Source of the DNA: Mycolicibacterium fluoranthenivorans
Lineage (GTDB): Bacteria; Actinomycetota; Actinomycetes; Mycobacteriales; Mycobacteriaceae
Assembly (NCBI RefSeq): GCF_011758805.1
Contig: NZ_JAANOW010000001.1
Span: 1,798,001-1,862,000, forward strand
Reading direction: 5' to 3'
Length of the DNA: 64,000 nucleotides
In this document: positions 55,801 through 62,246 of the stretch, in pieces
Layout of the letters: every line of letters begins with the position of its first letter
Numbering within the stretch: the stretch's first letter is position 1
Program-made: the position numbers and the translations under genes
Notes under the pieces: model-generated
Told to the model about the DNA's origin: nothing
Database searches by the model: none
Seen by the model: the letters and a program-made list of their open reading frames with translations, nothing else

Positions 55801-55903
55801 GGCCACCCAGGGGCCCGCATTCGTCGCCCGGGTGAACGACAATTGCGGGCACTGTCCGGTGCGCGCGATGTGTCCGGCGCACCAGCGTGGGGAGGATCAG
55901 TGA
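52817..55903 (+). CDS. adnA: ATP-dependent helicase-nuclease subunit AdnA
   Basis: A 1028-residue UvrD-like motor fused to a RecB-family nuclease, half of the mycobacterial double-strand-break end-resection machine. Walker A is GGPGTGKTR (26-34). Walker B is degenerate, LLVDDAQHF instead of DExQ. SF1 motifs VIAGDPNQAVFGYRGAD and CSAHAVLDRDWDFVVIAG follow. The nuclease domain has VIVDVKTGKS and LALYQLAV. Four Cys (SECPLRWLLER near residue 795, and CGHCPVRAMC at the C-terminus) match an AddB-like Fe-S cluster. Divergent from lipV by 59 bases; GTGA overlap with adnB. Confidence 0.94.
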   Translation: MTASSIALSPGALADSGLRGTVRVLGGPGTGKTRLLTDAAAAHIAAGAPTESVLLLTGSARLGAAARAEITATLLRSGAGVVREPLVRTVHSYSFAVLRLAAQRNGDPPPRLITGAEQDGIIRELLAGDLEDGAGMWPSALHPALSTAGFASELRDLMARCAERGVDPVALQRLGRMSGRAEWLAAGRFAQVYEQVMLLRAAVGMAAPQATVPALGAAELVGAALDALATDPDLLAAERARVQLLLVDDAQHFDPQAALLVRVLSAGAGLTVIAGDPNQAVFGYRGADPALLRTDTPAVTLTASHRCSAAVATAISGIARRLPAAEGFGEFTSATEDPGSVSVRIAASAHAEATLVADALRRAHLVDGVPWSQMAVIVRSVPRAGAALGRALAAAGVPVDLPAAEPILARQPAVHALLTVLGAAAGDMPGDAVLDLVTGPIGRIDPVSLRQLRRTLRRLDNHQREFPELLAEAVWHVPDGLAPEHGRSLQRVGTVLRAAQRSHRAGEDPRATLWQAWHRSGLQRRWVTAAERGGAAGAAAERDLDAVTTLFEVAEQYVTRTTGATLTGLLDHVDGLSLPVTADRTPRGEAVAVCSAHAVLDRDWDFVVIAGVQEGLWPNTVPRGGVLATQHLVDILDGVTEPGQPVSVRAPLVAEERRLLIAAMGRARTRLLVTAVDSDTGDAAMLPSPFCAELADLATDAQVCDPAPVVAPRILTPAALVGRLRAVVCAPEGELGDEVRACAAAQLARLSEAGVAGADPASWYGRTAPSTSEPLWSGDEHVVTVSPSTVQTLSECPLRWLLERHGASDSRDVRSAVGSLIHALVADSTKTENQLLAELESIWGALPFESQWYADNELARHGAMLTAFAQWRELTRHQLTEVGTEVAVDGMVAPGVRVRGRIDRLERDNADRLVIVDVKTGKSPVTKDDAQRHAQLALYQLAVAEGVLPHGDEPGGGVLVYPGKPSAGGATERHQDALTPDAVARWREQVAAAAAATQGPAFVARVNDNCGHCPVRAMCPAHQRGEDQ

Positions 55904-58900
55904 TCAGCACCAGGTACAGCCCGGCCGAACTCGCCGATGCGCTGGGTCTTTTCGCACCGACCGACGAGCAGGCGGCCGTCATCGCCGCGCCCCCGGGGCC
56001 GGTGGTCGTGATCGCCGGCGCGGGTGCGGGCAAGACCGAGACGATGGCGGCGCGGGTGGTGTGGCTGGTCGCCAATGGTTACGCCGCGCCGGGCGAGGTG
56101 CTCGGACTGACCTTCACCCGCAAGGCCGCCGGTCAGCTGCTACGCCGGGTCCGCGCCAGGCTGGCCAGACTCGCCGGCTCCGGGCTGTGCCCGGAACTCC
56201 GGGCCGACGGGCCCCCGACCATCAGCACCTACCACGCGTTCGCCGGTTTCCTGCTGCGCGAACACGGCCTGTTGCTGCCGGTGGAACCCGACACCCGGCT
56301 GATCGGGGCGACCGAGCTGTGGCAGCTGGCCTTTCGGGTGGTGTGTGAGCATCCCAGGACACTGGACACCGACAAGTCCCCGGCCGCGGTCACCGGTCAG
56401 GTGCTGCGGCTGGCCGGTGCACTCGCCGAGCATCTGGTGGACACCGCTGCGCTGACCGACACCCATATCGAGTTGGAGCGGCTCATCCTGAATCTGCCCG
56501 CGGGCGCCAACCAGCGCGACCGCGGCCCCAGCCAGTGGCTGCTGAAGTTGTTGGACACCCAGACCGAACGCACCCAGTTGGTGCCGCTCGTCGACGAACT
56601 GCACCGCCGCATGCGCGCGGCGAAAGTGATGGACTTCGGCGCGCAGATGTCGGCGGCGGCCCGCTTGGCCGTGGCAGCGCCACAGGTGGGAGAGCAACTG
56701 CGGCAACGCTATCGGGTGGTGTTGCTCGACGAATACCAGGACACCGGTCACGCGCAGCGGATCGCCCTGTCGTCGTTGTTCGGCGGCGGCATCGACGACG
56801 GGCTGGCGCTCACAGCGGTGGGAGATCCCATTCAGTCCATCTACGGCTGGCGCGGTGCCTCAGCCACCAATCTGCCCCGGTTCGCCACCGATTTCCCGCT
56901 CTCGGACGGGACGCCGGCACCCACCCTGGAGCTGCGGACCAGCTGGCGAAATCCGCCGCAGGCACTGCATCTGGCCAACGCGGTGTCCGCGGAGGCCCGG
57001 CGCCGCTCGGTCAGCGTGCGCGAGCTGCTGCCGCGTCCCGATGCCGAGCGCGGCGATATCCGCTGCGCACTGCTCACCGATGTGATGTCCGAACGGAACT
57101 GGATGGCCGACGAGATCGCGCGGCGCTACCTGGCCGGCCCCACCCCGCCCAGCACGGCAGTGCTGGTGCGCCGCAATGCCGATGCCGCCCCGATGGCCGA
57201 CGCGCTGACCGCGCGCGGCGTTCCCGTCGAGGTCGTCGGTGTGGCCGGGTTGCTGGCCATCCCCGAGGTCGCCGACGTGGTCGCCATGCTGCGGTTGATC
57301 GCCGACCCGACGGCCGGGGCGGCCGCGATGCGGGTGCTGACCGGACCGCGCTGGCGTCTGGGCGCCCGCGATATCGCGGCCCTGTGGCAGCGGGCGGTGG
57401 AGTTGGACGGACCGGCCGCGGTGGCGAGCACCACGCAGATCGTCGCCGCCGCCGCGCCGGATGCCGACGCGGCCTGCCTCGCCGACGCGATCTGCGACCC
57501 GGGAGCGCAGGGCCGTTACTCGGCGCAGGGCTACGCGCGCATCGTCGCGCTCGGCCGCGAATTGACGGTCCTGCGTGCTCATCTGGCACATCCGCTGCCC
57601 GACCTGATCGCCGAGATCCGCCGGGTGCTCGGAGTCGACGCCGAGGCCAGGGCCGCCCGGCCGGTGGCTGCCGGCTGGGGCGGCACCGAACATCTCGACG
57701 CATTCGGTGATGTCGTCGCCGATTTCGCCGAGCGCGCCGAGGCCTCCCCGGACGGGCTACTGGCCTATCTGGAGGTGGCTGCCGATATCGAGAACGGTTT
57801 GGCGCCCGCCGAAGTCACCGTCGCGGCCGACCGGGTCCAGATTCTCACCGTGCACGCGGCCAAGGGTCTGGAATGGCAGGTGGTCGCCGTGCCTCATCTG
57901 AGTGCCCGGGTGTTCCCGTCCACCGCGATGGCGCGAACCTGGCTCACCGATGCCGGTGACCTACCGCCGCTGCTGCGCGGCGATCGGGCCACCGAGTCGC
58001 AGCACGGTGTGCCGGTACTGGACACCACCGACGTCTTCGATCGTAAAGCCTTGTCCGAGAGGATCGCTGCGCACAAAGACCATCTGGCGCAACGGCGGGT
58101 GGATGAGGAGCGCCGGCTGCTGTACGTGGCGCTCACCCGCTGTGAACACACGCTGCTGGTGTCCGGCCACCATTGGGGGCCCACCGAGTCGAAGCCGCGC
58201 GGGCCATCGGAATTCCTTCTGGAACTGCGGGGCATCATCGACGCTTCGGCGGCCTCCGGTGATCCCTGCGGAGTCATCGACCACTGGGCCCCGGATCCGG
58301 CCGAAGGGGACCCGAACCCGTTGCGTGACGCGGTCGTCGAGGCGGTATGGCCGGCTGAGCCGGCGCGGCGTGAGGTGCTCGACCGTGGCGCCGAACTCGT
58401 GCGCCGAGCCGATTCTTCGGCGGATGTCAGCGCCGCCGACGTGGAGAACTGGGCTGCCGACGTCGATGCGTTGTTGGCCGAACGGGCCAGGGCCGGTGAG
58501 CCGGAGGCGGTGACACTGCCCGCGCAACTGTCGGTCAGCATGCTGGTCGAACTGGGTAAGGACAGGGCGGCCGCCGCGCAACTGTTGCGGCGCAGGCTGC
58601 CGGTCCGGCCCGACCCGCATGCCTTGCTGGGCACCGCATTCCATGACTGGGTGCAGCGCTTCTTCCACGCCGAGCGGCTGTTCGACCTGGACGATCTGCC
58701 CGGTGCTGTCGATGGGGACACCGGGCGGGCGCACGCCGAGGAACTGGCCGGGTTGCAGGCCGCGTTCGCGTCATCGGCGTGGGCGGCGCGCACCCCCGTC
58801 GACGTCGAGGTGCCGTTCGACATGATGATCGGCACGACGGTGGTGCGCGGACGTGTCGATGCCGTGTTCGACGACGGGGACGGCGCGCAGATCGTGGTCG

Positions 58901-59124
58901 ACTGGAAGACCGGTGACCCGCCGGGCACGCCCGAAGCTCAGCGGGCGGCCGCGGTCCAGCTCGCGGTGTACCGGCTGGCGTGGGCGGGGATGTCCGGTCG
59001 TCCGCTGGACTCGGTGCGGGCGGCGTTCCACTACGTGCGTAGCGGGGTCACCGTGCGGCCCGACGAACTCCCCGGACCCGATGAACTGGCCGCGCTGCTG
59101 GCGCAGGAAGAGCTGACCCTGTGA
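55900..59124 (+). CDS. adnB: ATP-dependent helicase-nuclease subunit AdnB
   Basis: A 1074-residue second subunit from GTG 55900, overlapping the adnA stop. Walker A GAGAGKTETM, motif Ia GLTFTRKAAGQL, a full Walker B LLDEYQDTGHAQ, VGDPIQSIYGWRGA, the late motif [14 protein letters not shown] and LYVALTRCE. The C-terminal nuclease has IVVDWKTGDPPG with AVQLAVYRLAW. AdnB has an intact DEYQ where AdnA does not, in line with AdnB being the leading motor of the AdnAB dimer. Confidence 0.94.
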   Translation: MISTRYSPAELADALGLFAPTDEQAAVIAAPPGPVVVIAGAGAGKTETMAARVVWLVANGYAAPGEVLGLTFTRKAAGQLLRRVRARLARLAGSGLCPELRADGPPTISTYHAFAGFLLREHGLLLPVEPDTRLIGATELWQLAFRVVCEHPRTLDTDKSPAAVTGQVLRLAGALAEHLVDTAALTDTHIELERLILNLPAGANQRDRGPSQWLLKLLDTQTERTQLVPLVDELHRRMRAAKVMDFGAQMSAAARLAVAAPQVGEQLRQRYRVVLLDEYQDTGHAQRIALSSLFGGGIDDGLALTAVGDPIQSIYGWRGASATNLPRFATDFPLSDGTPAPTLELRTSWRNPPQALHLANAVSAEARRRSVSVRELLPRPDAERGDIRCALLTDVMSERNWMADEIARRYLAGPTPPSTAVLVRRNADAAPMADALTARGVPVEVVGVAGLLAIPEVADVVAMLRLIADPTAGAAAMRVLTGPRWRLGARDIAALWQRAVELDGPAAVASTTQIVAAAAPDADAACLADAICDPGAQGRYSAQGYARIVALGRELTVLRAHLAHPLPDLIAEIRRVLGVDAEARAARPVAAGWGGTEHLDAFGDVVADFAERAEASPDGLLAYLEVAADIENGLAPAEVTVAADRVQILTVHAAKGLEWQVVAVPHLSARVFPSTAMARTWLTDAGDLPPLLRGDRATESQHGVPVLDTTDVFDRKALSERIAAHKDHLAQRRVDEERRLLYVALTRCEHTLLVSGHHWGPTESKPRGPSEFLLELRGIIDASAASGDPCGVIDHWAPDPAEGDPNPLRDAVVEAVWPAEPARREVLDRGAELVRRADSSADVSAADVENWAADVDALLAERARAGEPEAVTLPAQLSVSMLVELGKDRAAAAQLLRRRLPVRPDPHALLGTAFHDWVQRFFHAERLFDLDDLPGAVDGDTGRAHAEELAGLQAAFASSAWAARTPVDVEVPFDMMIGTTVVRGRVDAVFDDGDGAQIVVDWKTGDPPGTPEAQRAAAVQLAVYRLAWAGMSGRPLDSVRAAFHYVRSGVTVRPDELPGPDELAALLAQEELTL

Positions 59125-59127
59125 CGG

Positions 59128-59523
59128 TCACGAATGGCGGTAGATCTTCCACGCCTGCGTGATCATCGGGACCTGCAACGGCAGCCGGGCCACCGCGCCG
59201 ATGCGCATCGGCAGCGGCTTGTCCTTCCACAGCCGGACCATGTTCACGTTGGCCGGAAACACCCCGACGAACAACGCGATCGAGGCGAGCGCGCCGAGCT
59301 TACGGGTGCGCGGTGCGAGCAGAAGCGCGCCTGCCCCGGCCTCCGCAACACCGGAGGCATAGGTGTAAAACCGCGCGCTACCAGGAAGTTCCTCCGGGAC
59401 GATCGTGTCGAAGGGCTTGGGCGCGGCGAAGTGCAGGATGCCCATGCCCACCAGCCAGCCGCCCATGAAACGAGCACGGGACTGGTTGGATGACTGTCGA
59501 ACGGCCGAGGAAATGGAAGTCAT
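59128..59523 (-). CDS. DoxX-like small membrane protein
   Basis: A 131-residue protein with about three to four hydrophobic segments (FMGGWLVGMGILHFAAP, ASGVAEAGAGALLLAP, LGALASIALFVGVFPANVNMV) and the HF...P / GxxE pattern of the DoxX-like group. Function unclear; some family members act with thiol or redox systems. From memory it is absent between adnB and the K+ channel gene in M. tuberculosis. It is convergent with adnB (3 bases apart) and divergent from the channel gene. Confidence 0.7.
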   Translation of the reverse strand: MTSISSAVRQSSNQSRARFMGGWLVGMGILHFAAPKPFDTIVPEELPGSARFYTYASGVAEAGAGALLLAPRTRKLGALASIALFVGVFPANVNMVRLWKDKPLPMRIGAVARLPLQVPMITQAWKIYRHS

Positions 59524-59565
59524 GGTTACATTGTGGCGTGCCCAGCTCACGCCAATCGGTGAACC

Positions 59566-60651
59566 GTGGCCAAAGGTAGGTTGCGTCGGCGGCTGGAGGC
59601 GGTCGACCAGAACCTGACCTCCCGCCCGGACGCCGACCTCGTCGAAATCCTCAACATCCCGGAGAAGTTCGTCAGTCCGGGTCGCCGAATCTTCATGCGG
59701 GTCATCTGGGCGCTGTCCGCTCTGGTCGCGGCCGTGTTCATCGTCTACATCGACCGGCACGGCTACCGCGATGTCGCGGCCACCCCGGAGGAGAGCGACC
59801 CGCTGTCCCTGCTGGACTGCATCTACTACGCCACCGTGTCGCTGTCCACCACGGGCTACGGCGACATCACGCCCTATACCGAATCCGCGCGCCTGGTCAA
59901 CGTTCTGGTGATCACGCCGCTGCGCGTGGCGTTCCTGATCGTGCTCATCGGGACCACCGTCGAGACCTTGACCACCCAGTCGCGCCAGGCACTGAAGATC
60001 CAGCGATGGAGGAGATCCGTGCGCAACCACACCATCGTCGTCGGCTACGGAACGAAGGGCCGGACTGCGGTTTCCGCGATGATCGGCGATGACGTGGCGC
60101 CCGGGGACATCGTCGTGGTCGACGACGACCCGGCCGCGCTGGAGCGGGCCAGGAGCGCGGGGCTGGTCACCGTGCGCGGTAGCGCCACCGACTCGGAGGT
60201 GTTGCGGCTGGCAAGCGCCCAGCACGCCAAGTCGATCATCGTCGCCGCCAACCGGGATGACACCGCGGTGCTCGTCACGCTCACGGCACGCGAACTCGCC
60301 CCCAACGCGAAGATCATCGCCGCGGTGCGGGAGGCCGAGAACCAGCATCTGCTGCGCCAGTCCGGCGCCGACACGACCGTCGTCACCTCCGAGACCGCGG
60401 GTCGACTGCTGGGAATCGCCACGCAGACGCCGAGTGTGGTGGAGATGATGGAGGACCTGCTCACTCCCGATGCCGGGTTCGCGGTTGCCGAACGGCCCGT
60501 CGAGCCCAAGGAGGAGGGCGGTTCACCGCGCCATCTCACCGACATCGTGCTGGGTGTGGTGCGCGACGGGCAGCTGCTGCGTGTGGACGACGAACGTGTC
60601 GACGCCCTCGAGCCGACCGACCGCCTGCTCTACATCCGGTCGAAGGAGTAA
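59566..60651 (+). CDS. Two-helix potassium channel with RCK (TrkA-N/TrkA-C) domain
   Basis: A 361-residue channel. TM1 (VIWALSALVAAVFIVYI, about 46-62), pore helix and filter YYATVSLSTTGYGDITP, TM2 (VLVITPLRVAFLIVLIG), then an RCK domain with the Rossmann loop HTIVVGYGTKGRTAVSAM (about 158-175) and acidic strand VVDDDP. A TrkA-C-like end follows. It should form a tetrameric ligand-gated K+ channel; equivalent to Rv3200c. GTG 59566; nudC begins 3 bases after its stop. Confidence 0.92.
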   Translation: MAKGRLRRRLEAVDQNLTSRPDADLVEILNIPEKFVSPGRRIFMRVIWALSALVAAVFIVYIDRHGYRDVAATPEESDPLSLLDCIYYATVSLSTTGYGDITPYTESARLVNVLVITPLRVAFLIVLIGTTVETLTTQSRQALKIQRWRRSVRNHTIVVGYGTKGRTAVSAMIGDDVAPGDIVVVDDDPAALERARSAGLVTVRGSATDSEVLRLASAQHAKSIIVAANRDDTAVLVTLTARELAPNAKIIAAVREAENQHLLRQSGADTTVVTSETAGRLLGIATQTPSVVEMMEDLLTPDAGFAVAERPVEPKEEGGSPRHLTDIVLGVVRDGQLLRVDDERVDALEPTDRLLYIRSKE

Positions 60652-60654
60652 CCG

Positions 60655-61581
60655 ATGAGCGCGTTCACGCTGCGCAACGTCCCGCTGCTGTCGCGCATCG
60701 GCGCCGACCGTGACGACCAGGTCCGCACCGATATCGATGCCGCGATCGCCGGCTGGCCCGACGCCGCCGTATTGCATGTCGACCGGCGCAACCAGGTCTT
60801 GATCTCCGGCAGCAGTGTGGTGCTGAGCAAGACGACCGCCCTCGGTGACACCCCGCCGGACCACGCGGTGTTCCTGGGCACGCTGGCCGACGGACGGCAT
60901 GTCTGGGCGATCCGTGGCGCCCTGGAAGCCCCGGAGGACGACTCCGTCGAAACCGAGGTGCTTGATCTGCGCCGCGCCGGCCCGATCTTCGACGATGCCA
61001 GCGCACAGCTGGTGGCCACGGCCACGGCACTGCTGAACTGGCATGACGCCGCCCGGTTCAGCCCGGTGGACGGCTCACCGACCAAGACGATCAAGGCCGG
61101 ATGGGCCCGCATCAACCCGGTCAACGGGCATGAAGAGTTTCCTCGTATCGATCCGGCGATCATCTGCCTGGTGCACGACGGCCACGACCGGGCGGTGCTT
61201 GCCCGTCAGACCGTCTGGCCGGAACGGTTGTTCTCACTGCTGGCCGGCTTCGTGGAGGCGGGGGAGTCGTTCGAGTCATGCGTGGAGCGCGAGATCGCCG
61301 AGGAGATCGGGCTCGCTGTGCGCGATATCCACTACCTCGGCAGCCAGCCGTGGCCGTTCCCGCGCTCCCTGATGGTGGGTTTTCATGCCATCGGCGACCC
61401 CGACCAGCCGTTCTCGTTCAACGACGGCGAGATCGCCGAGGCTGAGTGGTTCACCCGGGCGCAGGTGCGCGAAGCACTGGAGCACGGCGACTGGAACAGC
61501 GACTCACCGTCGCGGCTGTTGCTGCCCGGATCCATCTCGATCGCCCGGGAGATCATCGAGTCGTGGGCCGCGGCCGGCTGA
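60655..61581 (+). CDS. nudC: NADH pyrophosphatase NudC, without zinc-ribbon cysteines
   Basis: A 308-residue Nudix hydrolase. The Nudix box is GFVEAGESFESCVEREIAEE plus IGL, and the NudC-specific SQPWPFPRS motif follows. In the canonical enzyme a four-Cys zinc ribbon precedes PRxDPAVI; here the matching stretch (NWHDAARFSPVDGSPTKTI and GWARINPVNGHEEFPR) has no cysteine at all. NudC hydrolyses NAD(H) and can remove NAD caps from RNA. In mycobacteria it is also connected with isoniazid adduct hydrolysis. Confidence 0.92.
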   Translation: MSAFTLRNVPLLSRIGADRDDQVRTDIDAAIAGWPDAAVLHVDRRNQVLISGSSVVLSKTTALGDTPPDHAVFLGTLADGRHVWAIRGALEAPEDDSVETEVLDLRRAGPIFDDASAQLVATATALLNWHDAARFSPVDGSPTKTIKAGWARINPVNGHEEFPRIDPAIICLVHDGHDRAVLARQTVWPERLFSLLAGFVEAGESFESCVEREIAEEIGLAVRDIHYLGSQPWPFPRSLMVGFHAIGDPDQPFSFNDGEIAEAEWFTRAQVREALEHGDWNSDSPSRLLLPGSISIAREIIESWAAAG

Positions 61582-61763
61582 CCCGCCCGACCGCGTACCC
61601 GCAGCTCGTACTCGCGCGCGATATCGCGGGCGCGGTCACACAGCGTCATCAGGTGCCACGCATCGCGCAGCCTGGACGGTTCGGATGACAGTGCGTCGAT
61701 CTCGGCGTTGACCGCGTCGAACTCGGCCCGAAGTGCATCGATCGTGTCGAGGTTGCCGTTCAT
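61383..61763 (-). CDS. Small unrecognised protein under a LexA box
   Basis: A frame of 126 codons from ATG 61763. The first 60 residues (MNGNLDTIDALRAEFDAVNA, then EIDALSSEPSRLRDAWHLM and DRARDIAREYELR) look like a real, charged, helical protein. The last 66 are antisense to the end of nudC, so the true gene may be shorter through an undetected frame change. No family recognised. The ATG follows a perfect SOS box with no room for a ribosome binding site, and TAGTGT at -13 to -8 could be the -10 of a leaderless transcript. DNA-damage induction is inferred. Confidence 0.5.
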   Translation of the reverse strand: MNGNLDTIDALRAEFDAVNAEIDALSSEPSRLRDAWHLMTLCDRARDIAREYELRVRGRAGQPAAAHDSMISRAIEMDPGSNSRDGESLFQSPCSSASRTCARVNHSASAISPSLNENGWSGSPMA

Positions 61764-61766
61764 GTA

Positions 61767-61782
61767 TCGAACACTAGTTCGA
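61767..61782. promoter_or_regulatory. Perfect LexA/SOS box
   Basis: TCGAACACTAGTTCGA fits the mycobacterial SOS box TCGAAC-N4-GTTCGA at all 12 defined positions. The symmetry extends to GTATCGAAC/GTTCGATAC (61764-61785). It ends 3 bases before the ATG of the small leftward gene and contains that gene's candidate -10 element, so LexA binding would block its transcription. Confidence 0.88.
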
Positions 61783-61801
61783 TACACCGACAAGCGCGCG
61801 A

Positions 61802-62044
61802 TCAGCCCAGCTTTGCCTTGACCTGCTTGATATTCGGGTTGGTCAGGGTCGACCCGTCGGCGAACTTGAGCGTCGGCACCACGTGGTTGCCGCCGTTGAC
61901 CGAGCCGACGAACTCCGCTGCGGCGGGATCGCCCTCGATATCGATCTCGGTCCAGGAGATGCCTTCGGCCTTGAGGGCGGTCTTCAGGCGAGAGCAATAG
62001 CCACACCATGAGGTGGTGTACATGGTCAACGCAGCGGTAGTCAT
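61802..62044 (-). CDS. mrx1: Mycoredoxin-1
   Basis: An 80-residue glutaredoxin-fold protein with the redox motif WCGYC (residues 13-17), the cis-Pro in VVPTLKF and the C-terminal GSTLTNPNIKQVKAKLG. Mycoredoxin-1 reduces mycothiol mixed disulfides, with C14 as the attacking residue in the homologue. It corresponds to Rv3198A, beside uvrD2. A 111-codon upstream extension would translate the tandem repeats of the uvrD2 spacer and was rejected. Confidence 0.93.
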   Translation of the reverse strand: MTTAALTMYTTSWCGYCSRLKTALKAEGISWTEIDIEGDPAAAEFVGSVNGGNHVVPTLKFADGSTLTNPNIKQVKAKLG

Positions 62045-62092
62045 AGTGCCTACAACGTAGCGGACCTCATGTGCATGCCCGGCAGCGAAGCG

Positions 62093-62191
62093 ACGTCGTG
62101 GGGCGAGCGAAGCGACGGGGAAGAGGCGTCGTGGGGCGAGCGAAGCGACGGGGGAGAGGCGTCGTGGGGCGAGCGAAGCGACGGGGAAGTC
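62093..62191 (+). repeat. Three 33-bp tandem units of the interspersed element
   Basis: Units at 62093-62125, 62126-62158 and 62159-62191 each contain GTCGTGGGGCGAGCGAAGCG followed by ACGGGGAAGAG or a close variant. A shorter extra core, GCAGCGAAGCGAC, lies just before the array (62082-62094). The array fills half of the 202-base divergent spacer between mrx1 and uvrD2. Confidence 0.92.
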
Positions 62192-62246
62192 AGGTGGGAG
62201 AGGCGGGGGAGCGAGGATGTCACCGCGTCCTGCGATGATGGACGCC

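Noticed and set aside
62093..62191. CRISPR array
   Set aside because: Units are directly adjacent with no unique spacers, the period is 33 bp throughout, and there are no cas genes in the window.
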